From Pseudomonadota bacterium (GTDB lineage Bacteria > Myxococcota_A > Polyangia > Polyangiales > Polyangiaceae): a stretch of 64,000 nt of DNA. The notes beneath the pieces were generated by a model. The model did no database searches. It was not told the origin of the DNA and saw only the letters and a list, made by a program, of their open reading frames with translations. The stretch covers positions 33,639 through 97,638 of the forward strand of contig JAFAER010000115.1 in assembly GCA_023423895.1 (NCBI GenBank). The letters run 5' to 3'. Positions within the stretch are counted from its first letter, which is position 1. The number at the start of each line of letters is the position of its first letter. The translations under genes were made by a program, and so were the position numbers. Shown here piece by piece: positions 1 through 9,691 of the stretch.

Positions 1-588
1 GAGCTTCATGATCCGGAGCCCTTTGTTCGGGAGGGGTAGCTGCTCGAAGGTGCATGGCCCTGGGCAGTCGGTGCGAACACGACGCAGCGTGGCGAGCGGG
101 GTCGCGGTGATCTCGTAGACCGTCCAGTAGACCCACCCGCCCATCACCGCGAGCGAGATCGCGCGCGGCTGCCCCACCGCGAGCTCCATCACGACGCCGG
201 CGTCGGGGTCTTTCGGCGCCCGCAGCACACGCGCGGTCGCGTTTCCGTTGTAGCCCTCGTTCGTCGCGGGCTGCTCGAGCCAGAAGACGGCGCTCTCGCT
301 CGTCGCGATCCCCCAAGGTGCCCCACCGTCGCCGACCGGAGTATGAAGCGCGCGCTTCGGACAGAGCGTCAGTGCGCAGCTCGGGGCAGGCGCGAGCGCG
401 CACGCGCCGTCATCCGTTGCCGCGACGTCGAGAGCCGCGTCACCGGGCGCGCTGCCTTCGGCGCCCCCCGCGTCCGGCGGCAATTCCGGATCGCTGCCGA
501 GGAATCGTCCGCAGCCTGCGATGGCGGAGGCAACGACGGCGAGGACCACGCCGAAGGCCACGCACGCGCGCTTCGTCATCCCCGGCAT
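1..588 (-). CDS. Secreted lipoprotein, C-terminus beyond window (partial)
   Basis: The reading frame is open from an ATG at 588 down to base 1, so only the first 196 codons are visible. A second ATG at 579 is an alternative start. The N-terminus is a signal peptide with a lipobox ending ASAIAGC, followed by a Pro/Asp/Ala/Gly-rich linker typical of myxobacterial surface lipoproteins. The rest contains short beta-propeller-like blades (GIATSESAVFWLEQ, then GGWVYWTVYE) and the Cys pairs CALTLC and CPGPC. The repeated 'x-V-(F/Y)-W' pattern suggests a TolB/NHL-like beta-propeller displayed outside the cell. No catalytic motif is visible. The function is unknown. Confidence 0.75.
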   Translation of the reverse strand, partial: MPGMTKRACVAFGVVLAVVASAIAGCGRFLGSDPELPPDAGGAEGSAPGDAALDVAATDDGACALAPAPSCALTLCPKRALHTPVGDGGAPWGIATSESAVFWLEQPATNEGYNGNATARVLRAPKDPDAGVVMELAVGQPRAISLAVMGGWVYWTVYEITATPLATLRRVRTDCPGPCTFEQLPLPNKGLRIMKL

Positions 589-677
589 CTCGTCAACGTA
601 TCACGACGGCGCGCACCGTCGTACGGGGCCTCCGGGACGTGCTTGCCGGCCTCGGGCGCAGCGCGGGTGAGCTGAAT

Positions 678-1511
678 TCAAGGAACGACGGCGGGCTCGC
701 ACCGCGCGGCGACGCCATCGATGATGTCGCCAGCGTGGAGGCGCACGCCGGTGGCAACCTCGTGCGGACCACAGTCGAACGGCCCGGCGGACGTGGCGCT
801 TGCCGTCCCGACACCAGCGGCGGACGCAGCGGTGCCGATGGTCACGGCGCCGTTCACGTAGGCGAGCGGCGCGCAGGCGATCTCCAGATACGCCACGACA
901 TCCCGCGCAGGCGGGAAGTTCTTGGTGATCGTGTTGCCTCGAATGCTCACCACGACCCGGTCCGCGGGACACGCGACCTGCACGGGAGCCGGAGTCACGG
1001 CCTCGGTGCCGCGAGCCTCACCGGAACCGGGGACGGTGGCCCCGGGACCGATCGTGATCGCGGTCGAGGCGCCGGCCGGGAGCGCGGGCGTTCCGCAGAG
1101 CGTCCGCAGCTTCGACAGTACGCCGGTGTAGAAGCCGGATGCGACCGTTCCGCCCTCGAAGCCGACCAGGAGCTGCCCCGCAGGGCAGCGATCCTCGAAC
1201 GTCGTGCCGCCGATCGAGCCGAGAAGATCGGTGTAGGAGACATCGTCGCCGGCGTCCCCGGCATCGGCCACGTCCGACGCGTCGGGCGAAGCGGCGTCGG
1301 ACGCGTCGCCGGCATCGGACGCATCGCCGGCATCGGGCACCTCGGCATCGAACCCGGTTCCCCCCGCATCGAAGGGTGCAATGGCACCGTCCGGCAGCTC
1401 GAAGGCAGGACCGCGTCCCGACGTCGAGTCCGCCTCGCACGCGGTGAGGCTTGCTGCCGACGAAAGGGCCAGCACCGAGAACGAGAGGAGGAACGCGGAG
1501 CGCCTGTTCAT
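678..1511 (-). CDS. Asp/Ala-repeat lipoprotein with three Cys-paired modules
   Basis: The start is taken at the ATG at 1511 (MNRRSAFLL) because it begins a clean signal peptide ending LTAC. A frame extension to 1538 is possible. After the lipidated Cys comes a low-complexity linker built from DAG, DAS and DAGDAG units. The C-terminal 170 residues hold three similar blocks that each start with a Cys near a Pro or Gly (RCPAGQLLVGFEGG, ACPADRVVVSIRG, DCGPHEVATGVRL) and end in another Cys. This resembles the threefold, disulphide-stabilised beta-prism seen in vitelline-membrane/jacalin-like folds, which is inference from pattern only. It is likely an exported surface protein. It is divergent from the lipoprotein gene that follows. 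Confidence 0.8.
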   Translation of the reverse strand: MNRRSAFLLSFSVLALSSAASLTACEADSTSGRGPAFELPDGAIAPFDAGGTGFDAEVPDAGDASDAGDASDAASPDASDVADAGDAGDDVSYTDLLGSIGGTTFEDRCPAGQLLVGFEGGTVASGFYTGVLSKLRTLCGTPALPAGASTAITIGPGATVPGSGEARGTEAVTPAPVQVACPADRVVVSIRGNTITKNFPPARDVVAYLEIACAPLAYVNGAVTIGTAASAAGVGTASATSAGPFDCGPHEVATGVRLHAGDIIDGVAARCEPAVVP

Positions 1512-1820
1512 CACACCTATCTCTACACGTATACGCACCGTCCGTCATGTGATCCCGACGAGCCGAGCTCGAAAAGCGCAGACCGGACGAGCGCCACGAG
1601 CGTGAGCGCGAGCTTCTTCGGATCCCCTGGCTGGCGGTGATTTTGCGACCGCACGACGGATCGCATCGCCCCGGCGCTCGCGTCGTAGTCACTCAGGGCG
1701 CTCCTCGACATCGTCGCGGAGCTTCGGTCCAAGCGCCGATCCGTTCATCGCGTTCTCCCGCGTCTCGATCGCGCCGCATACGTGTGGACGCCCGGACGCG
1801 CGGTCGCGTATGCATCGACC
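1512..1820. other. Divergent intergenic region between two lipoprotein genes
   Basis: This gap separates the starts of two divergently transcribed lipoprotein genes and must hold both promoters. I see no clear sigma-70 or sigma-54 box and no convincing small gene in it. Confidence 0.5.
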
Positions 1821-3605
1821 GTGGCCCTCTTTGCTCGCCGCCGCACGGCCGTCCTTGCCTCGTTCTCGGTCTCGCTGTTCGCGCTCCTTGCCGCTTGCGG
1901 CAGCAGCAACGATGCCAAGCCACCGACGGATCCGACGCCCGATGCGGGCTCGCCGCCGGACGCCGGCTCCAGCCCCGACGCCGAGCCGGAGAGCAAGGAC
2001 GTCATCGTCCGCTTCACGGCCCGTTACAACTTGGGGGGAGCAAACGTCGTCGAGATCTCGAGCCTGCCGGGGCTCGAGTCCACGTACGCGGCCATCGTGA
2101 CGATTGACGGGGCAAAGCGCACCCTCCCCGGGACGGCGCGCCCCGACGGAACGGTCGTCATCCCGGACGTTCCGGACGGTCCGTATGTCCTCGAGCGACG
2201 CGCGAGCTACCCGGGCTCGCCAGAGAACGATCCTCCGCAGGTCACGCAGTGGCCGGTCGACGGCACCCGGAACGTCCGCATCGGACCCGACTACTGGCCT
2301 CGCCACGGCGCCACGCCCATCACGCCGACGACCAAGCTCGCGTTGACGGTGAACGCACCGGCCGGGTTCGTGGACAATGACACCTTCTCCTGGATCGGCC
2401 TTCGTTCCTACTTCTACATGACGGCGACCTACGCCTCGCCGAATCCGGAGCCGCAGGAGGGGCACGCGAACGTTCCGGCGGCGGGCGCAACGTCGAGCTC
2501 CGCGTGGACGATCGACGCCGACGTCCTCGCGGCTCCCTACGGCACGGAGGCCATGGGCCTGCCGGTCGCCTCCTCGGGCGACGACCTCGCGATCCTCCAG
2601 ACGCGCACCTCGACGATCGGGCGACCCGGCGACCCGTTCGATCCCTGGAACACCGTCCGCTCGACGCAAGTGGTCGGCAAGCTCGACGTGCCGAGCCCGA
2701 CGTTCACGAACGAGACGACGAACACCGTCACGGGCACGCTCGCAGCCCCCGCCAAGGAGAGCCTGACGCTCGACATCCACGGCACGAGCTTCGCGACGAT
2801 CCGACAGGTCGCGCAGTACCCGGCAGCGACCAGGACGACCGCTCGTGTCAACGTCGCCCACGAGGCCGGTCAGGGCCCGGGGTATTTCGTGTCCGTCGCT
2901 CCCCTGTCGTGGGAGCTGTCCGCATCGAGCAAGCCGAACCCGGTCGTCCGCGAGTGTTTCCCCGAGGGAAGCGGCACGACCTGCAGCCAGATGGCCTGTC
3001 CCGTCGACTGCGCGAACGCCGTCGACGGGCTCATCGATCCGGGGGATGTCACGTACACGTTCGATGCGCCGCGCCTCTACGAGTCCGGGATACGTGACCT
3101 CTCCGGGTTTTCGTACTCGTTCACGTACTCGTGGAAGGCGCCGCACGGCAGCACCACGACCCTCACGGCGAGCGCCCGGATGACCCGTCCGAAGTCCGGC
3201 ACGTCCGCGTCGTTCGAGCTCGAGATGGGGCCGATCCGGAACCTCCGCCTCAACGGCGACGCCATCCCGTGGGATGGCCCGGAGATGGTCACCGGGTCCG
3301 AGGCGACCATGAGCTTCGATCCGCCGGCGTTCGGGAGTCCCGAGTACTACCGCGTGACGGTGATCGAGCTCCTCCCCGACGCCGGCCCGGAGGGCGGCCC
3401 TTCACGCCCGTGGCGGGACGCGGCGTCGGTCTATTCGCGTGAGACATCGGTCGCGATCCCGGAGGGGGTCCTCCGCAAGGATCACCACTACTACGTGCGA
3501 GTCGAGGCGATGCGCGACGGAAGGGACTTCTCGAATCCGTTCAACCCGAAGAGCGACACGGTCCTGAACACGGGAGTCTTCTCGGCGCCGTTCAACGTGA
3601 AGTGA
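1821..3605 (+). CDS. Large secreted lipoprotein of unknown function
   Basis: The frame can be extended to a GTG at 1782. The GTG at 1821 gives the better product, MALFARRRTAVLASF, leading into a lipobox FALLAAC. A Pro/Asp/Ala/Gly/Ser linker follows. The body of about 550 residues is rich in beta-strand-like stretches with Thr/Ser/Pro and has one Cys cluster near the middle (ECFPEGSGTTCSQMACPVDC), which suggests a disulphide-bonded loop. The C-terminal part alternates short hydrophobic strands (YYRVTVIELLPD, HHYYVRVEAMRDG) like fibronectin-type domains. No enzyme motif was recognised. The stop lies inside a 14-bp-stem hairpin shared with the convergent efflux operon. Confidence 0.8.
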   Translation: MALFARRRTAVLASFSVSLFALLAACGSSNDAKPPTDPTPDAGSPPDAGSSPDAEPESKDVIVRFTARYNLGGANVVEISSLPGLESTYAAIVTIDGAKRTLPGTARPDGTVVIPDVPDGPYVLERRASYPGSPENDPPQVTQWPVDGTRNVRIGPDYWPRHGATPITPTTKLALTVNAPAGFVDNDTFSWIGLRSYFYMTATYASPNPEPQEGHANVPAAGATSSSAWTIDADVLAAPYGTEAMGLPVASSGDDLAILQTRTSTIGRPGDPFDPWNTVRSTQVVGKLDVPSPTFTNETTNTVTGTLAAPAKESLTLDIHGTSFATIRQVAQYPAATRTTARVNVAHEAGQGPGYFVSVAPLSWELSASSKPNPVVRECFPEGSGTTCSQMACPVDCANAVDGLIDPGDVTYTFDAPRLYESGIRDLSGFSYSFTYSWKAPHGSTTTLTASARMTRPKSGTSASFELEMGPIRNLRLNGDAIPWDGPEMVTGSEATMSFDPPAFGSPEYYRVTVIELLPDAGPEGGPSRPWRDAASVYSRETSVAIPEGVLRKDHHYYVRVEAMRDGRDFSNPFNPKSDTVLNTGVFSAPFNVK

Positions 3606-3634
3606 CGGGGCTCGCGCGCGCCCCGTCACTTCAC
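3597..3634. terminator. Bidirectional hairpin terminator
   Basis: A perfect 14-bp inverted repeat (GTGAAGTGACGGGG and its complement) flanks a 10-base GC loop between two convergent genes. It includes the stop codon of the upstream lipoprotein gene. There is no long T tract, so termination strength is uncertain. Confidence 0.7.
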
Positions 3635-3645
3635 GGCCGCCATGG

Positions 3646-5085
3646 CTACGCGCCCGATCGCCATCCACCTCCGAGCGCCTGGTAAACGTTCACGATCGCC
3701 TGGAGCTGGCGCTTCTTGGTCTCGATCAGCTCCATCTCCGCCTCGAGAGAGTCGCGCCGCGTGAGCAGCACTTCCATGTAGTCGGCACGTGCGGACTGGA
3801 AGAGGACGGTCGAGACCTCACTCGAACGAGCGAGCGCGTCCACCTGCTGCGCCTGGAGCTCGTAGCTCTTTTGCAGGTTTCCGATCATCGCCAGCTGATT
3901 GGCGACATCGGTAAACGCCTGGAGAAGGGTCTTTTCGTAGTTGAAGACGGCCTGAATTTGCCTCGCGTTCGCCGAGCGATACTGAGCTTCGATCGCGGTC
4001 CGGTTCAGGAGCGGCGCCGTCAAGTTGCCGGCGAGATTGTAGAAGATCGACTCCGGGGTCCTGACGAGGTGCGCAGCGTTGAATGACTTGTAGCCGACCT
4101 CGGCATCGATGCTGAGCGAGGGATAGAAGGCCGCCTTCGCCGCCTTCACGTCCAGCTTCGAAGCCGCTAGTTCCAGCTCGGCCTGCCTCACGTCGGGACG
4201 ATTCTCGAGCAGCTGAGACGGAACCCCCGAGTGGATGACGTCCGGTATCGGCTCTTTGAACCGCTCCGAGTTCCGGTTCACCGGCTGCGGGTAGCGTCCT
4301 ACGAGGAAATTGATCCTGTTCTCCGTCTGCACTCTCTCTTGCTCGAGATCGTACAGCCGGCTCTTGAACTTGAGCAGCTCCGCTTCGAACCGCTGGACCG
4401 CCAGCTCCGTGACCCGCGCGGCTTGCTTCTGCAGCTTCACGACCTCCAGGGCATCCGTCTGGACCTCGATGTTCCGCTTCAAGACATCGAGCTGATTGTC
4501 GATGGCGATGAGCTCGAAATACGACCGGGCGATCTCGGCGACGATCTGCGTCACCATGAAGTTCCGGCTCTCGATGCTGGCTAGATAGCGGAGATCGGCA
4601 GCCTTGGCTGCATTCCGCAACTTCTTCCAGATATCGACTTCCCACGAGCCCGTCAGCCCGAACTGGAAGTTCCCGAGATGCTCGGGGATCCCATGAGCCT
4701 CGTCACCGACACCTTCTCGGGTGCGCTTCCCTACCTTCTCGACACCAGCGCCCGCTCCGGCGTTGACTCTCGGGGCATATTCACCCCGCCGCGCCGACGC
4801 TTCGTTCTGGGCGATGACGATCTCCTGGACCCGAGCGTTGAGCTCCTGGTTCCTCTTCAGCGCCGTATCGATGAGCCCCCGGAGCTCATTGCTGTCGAAG
4901 AACTCGCTCCACTTCTTCTGAGCCTCGCTCGCGGCCTGCTGCGACGAGGCATCTCCGAAGGTCGCCGGCATTTGCTTGTTCGGCTCCCTAGCCTCGTTCC
5001 CCTTCAGAGAAGGGGCACAACCGCCCGCGAAGAAGCACATACACGCCAGCACGAGAGCAGGCGATGACATCCGTACCCTAGACAT
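3646..5085 (-). CDS. TolC/OprM-type outer-membrane efflux channel lipoprotein
   Basis: This is the outer-membrane factor of the tripartite efflux system encoded with the two genes upstream. The ATG at 5085 overlaps the end of the pump gene by 8 bases. Alternatives are 5097 and 5070. The N-terminus has a signal peptide with lipobox FFAGGC, as in OprM/NodT-type factors. About 480 residues match the family length. Two outer-membrane efflux repeats are visible, each with long amphipathic helices rich in Leu, Gln and Ala, including the family signatures RNQELNARV and RPDVRQAELELAASKLDVKAA. It should form the trimeric channel through the outer membrane. It is the last gene of the operon. Confidence 0.93.
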   Translation of the reverse strand: MSRVRMSSPALVLACMCFFAGGCAPSLKGNEAREPNKQMPATFGDASSQQAASEAQKKWSEFFDSNELRGLIDTALKRNQELNARVQEIVIAQNEASARRGEYAPRVNAGAGAGVEKVGKRTREGVGDEAHGIPEHLGNFQFGLTGSWEVDIWKKLRNAAKAADLRYLASIESRNFMVTQIVAEIARSYFELIAIDNQLDVLKRNIEVQTDALEVVKLQKQAARVTELAVQRFEAELLKFKSRLYDLEQERVQTENRINFLVGRYPQPVNRNSERFKEPIPDVIHSGVPSQLLENRPDVRQAELELAASKLDVKAAKAAFYPSLSIDAEVGYKSFNAAHLVRTPESIFYNLAGNLTAPLLNRTAIEAQYRSANARQIQAVFNYEKTLLQAFTDVANQLAMIGNLQKSYELQAQQVDALARSSEVSTVLFQSARADYMEVLLTRRDSLEAEMELIETKKRQLQAIVNVYQALGGGWRSGA

Positions 5086-8000
5086 GGTGCGCCACATCCT
5101 CGCTGAGAGGTTCGTCTTCTTCGTCCCTTATCAGGCGCTTCCCTTCCGACAGCGTCGCGAAGACGAAGTACAGCCCGGGCACGATGACCACGCCGAACAA
5201 CGTGCCGAACACCATTCCGCCGAGCGCCGATGCGCCGATGGTCCGGTTGCCGACGGCGCCCGGCCCCGTGGCCACGACCAGCGGGATCAGACCGGCGACG
5301 AAGGCGAACGACGTCATCAAGATTGGACGGAATCGCGTCTTTGCACCTTCGATGGCCGCCGCGGCGATCGACGAGCCTTCTCGGTGCTTCTGGACAGCGA
5401 ACTCGACGATGAGCACTGCGTTCTTGCCGAGCAGGCCCACGAGCATGACGAGCCCGACCTGCGCATAGATGTCGTTCGCGAGACCGAGCTCCCTCAGCAA
5501 GAACAACGAACCGAAGACGCCGGCTGGCAACGACAGGATGACGGCCAGCGGGAGCATGAAGCTCTCGTACTGGGCGGCCAGCACCAGGTAGACGAACGCG
5601 ATGACGACGAGGAAGATGTAGATTGCCTCGTTCCCGCGCTTGGCCTCGTCGAAGGACAGGCCTTCCCAGGCGATGTCGTAGCCGCGGGGCAGCGTCTGGG
5701 CCGCGACCTCCTTGACCGCGTTGATGGCGTCTCCGCTGGTGTAGCCCTTTGCCGGCTCACCTCGGATCGCGGCCGAGTTGTACATGTTGTAACGCGTGAT
5801 CTCGTTCGGTCCCTGCGTCTTCTTGAGTGACATGAACGCCGAATACGGGACCATCTCGCCGCGGTCGTTCTTCACATAGAGCTTCAGGACGTCCGAGGGC
5901 AACCGGCGAAACTCCGGCGCGGACTGCGTGTACACCTTGAAGAAGTTTCCGAAGCGAATGAAGCCTTGCTCGTAGGTGCTTCCAATCAAGATATCGAGGT
6001 TGTCCATCGCGTTCTTGATCGAGACGCCCTTCTGCATTGCGAGCTCGTTGTCGACCACCAGCTCGTATTGCGGGTAGTCGGCCGCGAAGAACGTGAAGAG
6101 CCCGGTGAGCTCCTTGCGCTTCCGCAGGTTGTCCATGAACTCCTTGTTGACGCGGTCGAACTCCTGGTAGTCGGTCTCGTTGTTCGTATCCAGGAGCCGG
6201 AGCGAGAAGCCGCTCGCCGCGCCGTACCCCGGAACGGCGGGCGGCTCGAAGAACTCGACGATCGCGCCGATGTCCTTCGACTTCTCCTCCAGCTCCTCGA
6301 TGATCTGCGCAACGGTGTGTTTGCGCTCGGACCAGCCCTTCAGGCTGATCAGGCACGTCCCCGAGTTCGAGCCGCGCCCCTCGGTGAGGATCTCGTAGCC
6401 GGCCAGAGACGACACCGACTCGACGCCCTCCACCTCCTCGCTGATGCTCTGGAGCTGTCGCGCGACGTCGTTGGTTCGCTCGAGCGTCGCGCCGGGAGGC
6501 GTCTGGATGATCGCGTAGATCATTCCCTGGTCTTCACTGGGCACGAAGCCGGCTGGGAGGATCCGGTTCACGCCGAAGATCCCGATGCCGAAGGACAGGA
6601 GCAGACCGAAGGTGAAGACCCTCCGATCGACGATGCGCTTCAGGCCGCCGACGTACACGCCCGTAGCCCGCTCGAAGGCACGATTGAAGGCGTCGAGCGC
6701 CACGCCGATCGGCGTTCGTCGCTTCGGCTTCCCGTGCTCGTTCTTCAGGATCATCGCGCAGAGGACCGGAGTCAGCGTCAGCGCGACGACGCCCGAGAGG
6801 ACGATGGCGGTGGCCATCGTGATCGAGAACTGACGGTAGAAGATCCCGACCGGGCCGCTCATGAAGGCCACGGGCACGAACACCGCGGTCATCATGAGCG
6901 TGATCGCGATGACCGCGCCGCTGATCTCCCCGAGGACCTTTTTCGTCGCGCTGTACGGGGAGAGGTGCTCCTCGGCCATCTTCGCATGCACCGCCTCGAC
7001 GACGACGATCGCGTTGTCGACGACGATACCGATCGCGAGGACGAGCGCGAACAGCGTGATCAGGTTGATCGTGATCCCGAACAGCTGCATGAACACGAAG
7101 GTCCCGACGAGCGATACGGGGACCGCCAGCGTCGGGATCAGCGTGGACCGCCAGTCGCCGAGGAAGACGAAGACGACGAGCGCCACCAGCACGAACGCTT
7201 CTCCGAGCGTGTGGACGACCTTCTCGATGGACGCGTCGAGGAAGCTCGAGACGTCGTAGCTGATTCTGTAGTCCATGCCGGCGGGGAAGGAGCTCTTCTT
7301 CAGCTCGTCCAGCTTGGCCTTCACGTTCGCGATGACCTCGCTCGCGTTGCTCCCGTAGGTCTGTTTGAGCACGATGGCCGCGGAGGGGTGACCATCGAGG
7401 TTCGAGTAGATATCGAAGAACTCGCTCCCGAGCTCGACGGAGGCGACGTCCTTGAGCCGAAGAATCTCGCCCTCGTGATTGGCTCGAAGAATGATGTTCT
7501 CGTATTGTTCCGGCTTGTTGTAGCGGCCCTCGTACGTGAGGACGTATTCGAGCGCCTGCGACTGCTTGCCGGACGCCTGCCCGAGCCTGCCGGGTCGTCC
7601 GATCACGCTCTGCTCGTCGATCGCCTTCATCACGTCTTCCGTCGAGACGCTGTAAGCGCGCATCCTGTCCGGATTCAGCCAGATACGCATCGCATACTGG
7701 CGCGAGCCGAGAATACGGGTCTGAGCGATGCCCTTGATGCGCGTGAGCTCGGGGAGCAGATTCGCGTTGGCGAAGTTGTAGAGGAACTTCTGGTCGGCCG
7801 TCTTCTCCTCGCTATACAGGTTCACGTACATCAACATGCTCGGCTGCACTTTGTTGACGACGACACCTTCCAGCTGCACGAGGGGCGGCAGACGATTGAG
7901 GACCTGATCGACCCTGTTCTTGACGTTGACGACTGCCTGGTTCTCGTCCGTCCCAAGCTCGAAGACGACCTGTATCGTCGCCTCACCGGCGCTCGTCGCG

Positions 8001-8248
8001 TCCGAGGTCATGTAGCTCATACCCGGGACGCCGTTGATGGCGCGTTCCAGCGTGATGAGCGAGGACTGGACGAGGACGTCGGCGCTCGCCCCCGGGAAGT
8101 CGAGCGTCACGATCACGCGAGGCGGCGAGATCTCGGGAAACTGCGAGACCGGACGCGATCGCATCGCGATCACGCCGAGGAACACCAGCGCGATCGACAG
8201 GACCATCGCCAGCACCGGGCGACGCATGAACTTCGTGGTCGCGCTCAT
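5078..8248 (-). CDS. AcrB/MexB-type RND efflux pump (HAE1 family)
   Basis: This inner-membrane, proton-driven multidrug/solvent efflux pump has 1056 residues, a normal length for the family. The N-terminus (FMRRPVLAMVLSIALVFLG) is transmembrane helix 1. Paired large periplasmic loops and the duplicated 12-helix layout follow. Family motifs include FPEISPPRV, PSEDQGMIYA and GLLGKNAVLIVEFA in TM10, which keeps the conserved Lys. In TM4 the usual Asp-Asp proton-relay pair reads GIVVDNAIVVVE, so the second acidic residue is Asn 412. Its ATG overlaps the stop of the fusion-protein gene by four bases, indicating translational coupling. Substrates cannot be read from the sequence. Confidence 0.95.
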   Translation of the reverse strand: MSATTKFMRRPVLAMVLSIALVFLGVIAMRSRPVSQFPEISPPRVIVTLDFPGASADVLVQSSLITLERAINGVPGMSYMTSDATSAGEATIQVVFELGTDENQAVVNVKNRVDQVLNRLPPLVQLEGVVVNKVQPSMLMYVNLYSEEKTADQKFLYNFANANLLPELTRIKGIAQTRILGSRQYAMRIWLNPDRMRAYSVSTEDVMKAIDEQSVIGRPGRLGQASGKQSQALEYVLTYEGRYNKPEQYENIILRANHEGEILRLKDVASVELGSEFFDIYSNLDGHPSAAIVLKQTYGSNASEVIANVKAKLDELKKSSFPAGMDYRISYDVSSFLDASIEKVVHTLGEAFVLVALVVFVFLGDWRSTLIPTLAVPVSLVGTFVFMQLFGITINLITLFALVLAIGIVVDNAIVVVEAVHAKMAEEHLSPYSATKKVLGEISGAVIAITLMMTAVFVPVAFMSGPVGIFYRQFSITMATAIVLSGVVALTLTPVLCAMILKNEHGKPKRRTPIGVALDAFNRAFERATGVYVGGLKRIVDRRVFTFGLLLSFGIGIFGVNRILPAGFVPSEDQGMIYAIIQTPPGATLERTNDVARQLQSISEEVEGVESVSSLAGYEILTEGRGSNSGTCLISLKGWSERKHTVAQIIEELEEKSKDIGAIVEFFEPPAVPGYGAASGFSLRLLDTNNETDYQEFDRVNKEFMDNLRKRKELTGLFTFFAADYPQYELVVDNELAMQKGVSIKNAMDNLDILIGSTYEQGFIRFGNFFKVYTQSAPEFRRLPSDVLKLYVKNDRGEMVPYSAFMSLKKTQGPNEITRYNMYNSAAIRGEPAKGYTSGDAINAVKEVAAQTLPRGYDIAWEGLSFDEAKRGNEAIYIFLVVIAFVYLVLAAQYESFMLPLAVILSLPAGVFGSLFLLRELGLANDIYAQVGLVMLVGLLGKNAVLIVEFAVQKHREGSSIAAAAIEGAKTRFRPILMTSFAFVAGLIPLVVATGPGAVGNRTIGASALGGMVFGTLFGVVIVPGLYFVFATLSEGKRLIRDEEDEPLSEDVAHHV

Positions 8249-9336
8249 TCGGCCGGTACCTCGAGGTGCGCGAGCACATCATTTGGATTCTTGTAGTCGA
8301 CGTTGACGACCGCCCCGTCTCTGACCTTTCGCAACCCGTCGAGCAGGATCTTGTCCTTGTCGTCGAGTCCACTCTCGATGACGTACACCTGCGGCATCTC
8401 AGCAGCGATGGTGATGGGACGGGAGCGGACGACGTTCTTCTCGTCGATCACGAATACGAATTTCTTGTCGAGGACGTCGAAGGTCGCCTTCTGTGGAATG
8501 ACGAGGGCGTTCTTGAACGGAACCGTCATCAAGATCTTCCCGGTCTCGCCATGTCGGAGGAGCCCCTGGGGATTCGGGAACGCTGCTCGAAAGGCGAGAT
8601 TGCCGGTCTCGTTGTTGAAGTCCGCCTCGATCGTCTCCACCTTGCCGACCTGATCGAAGATCTCGCCGTTCGCCATGCGTAGCTTCACCGGCGCGGACCT
8701 GTCGGCCTCCGGTTGCGATTTGTATTTGAGGTACTCGGCCTCGCTGACGTTGAAGTACACCCAGACCGTGCTGTTGTCCGAAAGCGTCGTGAGCAGCTCT
8801 CCCTCGTCGACGAGGCTGCCCATGCGGACGTGAAACCGGCCCATGATTCCCTCGAACGGCGCTCGGATCTCCGTCAACGACTTGTGCGTCGTCGCGAGCG
8901 CCACCTGGGCCTTCGCCTGATTGGCCTTTGCTCTGGCGAGCGCGAGCTCGTTCGGCGAGACGACGTTCTTGTCGGCGAGGAGCTTCGTATTATTGAGCTC
9001 GATCTCGGTGACCTCGGCTTCCGCGGCCGCCTTCTGGACTTCTGCCTGATAAATCAGCGGCATGATTTGAAACATCTTCGTGCCCTTCGGGACGCGCAGC
9101 CCTTCGTCGACGAAGATGCCTTGCAGATAGCCCTTCTCGAGGGCGCGCAGCTCGATGTGCTGAATCGCGCGGATCTGGGCGACGTAATCCTTGGTGAGCT
9201 CCGTGTCCTTTCGGAGAGGGCTCGTCACGAGGAACTTTCCTTCCTCCGTGTGTGCGTGGTGTTCGCGATGGCATCCCGCGGTCGAGAATGCGGCCAGGGT
9301 TGCCAGGAGGCAGAGGGGCATCGAGAGTCGGCGCAT
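8245..9336 (-). CDS. RND membrane fusion (periplasmic adaptor) protein
   Basis: This is the adaptor linking the RND pump to the outer-membrane channel and the first gene of the three-gene operon. It has a signal peptide with lipobox FSTAGC, so it is probably lipid-anchored in the inner membrane, followed by a His-rich HREHHAH segment. Then come the lipoyl half-motif around residues 60-80, an alpha-helical hairpin (about 90-140), the second lipoyl half with IRAPFEGIMGRF, a beta-barrel (WVYFNVSEAEYL) and a membrane-proximal domain. Length (363 aa) is normal. The His cluster could bind metal but also occurs in drug pumps, so it does not define the substrate. Confidence 0.93.
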   Translation of the reverse strand: MRRLSMPLCLLATLAAFSTAGCHREHHAHTEEGKFLVTSPLRKDTELTKDYVAQIRAIQHIELRALEKGYLQGIFVDEGLRVPKGTKMFQIMPLIYQAEVQKAAAEAEVTEIELNNTKLLADKNVVSPNELALARAKANQAKAQVALATTHKSLTEIRAPFEGIMGRFHVRMGSLVDEGELLTTLSDNSTVWVYFNVSEAEYLKYKSQPEADRSAPVKLRMANGEIFDQVGKVETIEADFNNETGNLAFRAAFPNPQGLLRHGETGKILMTVPFKNALVIPQKATFDVLDKKFVFVIDEKNVVRSRPITIAAEMPQVYVIESGLDDKDKILLDGLRKVRDGAVVNVDYKNPNDVLAHLEVPAE

Positions 9337-9691
9337 GGTTCCTGTCTTCGTCTGAGGTCCGCCGCGTGAGGGGCGGCCCGGTCCCGGACAGCGGTCGCCC
9401 TGGGACGGTGAACGGCTCGTGGTGGTGAACGGTCAGCGGTGAGGACGGCCGCCGAGACGTGTCACGGCTATCGGGCGCAGCCGCGCCTGTGGCGTGAGCA
9501 GGTCCCGTTCGTGCTGTCGTGTGAGCGGCGCTCGGGCGAGCGGTGTCGCTCGCTCCGCGTGCGTGGGTCAGCGTGAGGAGAGGGGCTCGCCGGTCCTTCG
9601 CGCCTTCGCGCGCGTGGTGAGCCGCCCCCTGATGAAGAAACGTCGCAGCACCCGCGCCGCGGCGTGGGGCGGAGGCCGGCTTGCCGATCCG
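9337..9691. other. Region upstream of the efflux operon, no gene seen
   Basis: This stretch must contain the promoter of the minus-strand efflux operon. It has a repeated GGTGAACGG motif near 9410-9440 but no coding frame I trust and no recognisable regulator gene. The usual adjacent TetR or two-component regulator is absent here. Confidence 0.4.

Noticed and set aside
5966..8296. A 776-codon plus-strand open frame
   Set aside because: It is exactly antisense to the well-supported RND pump gene. Its composition (Arg, Asp, His, Leu) is what GC-rich antisense frames give.
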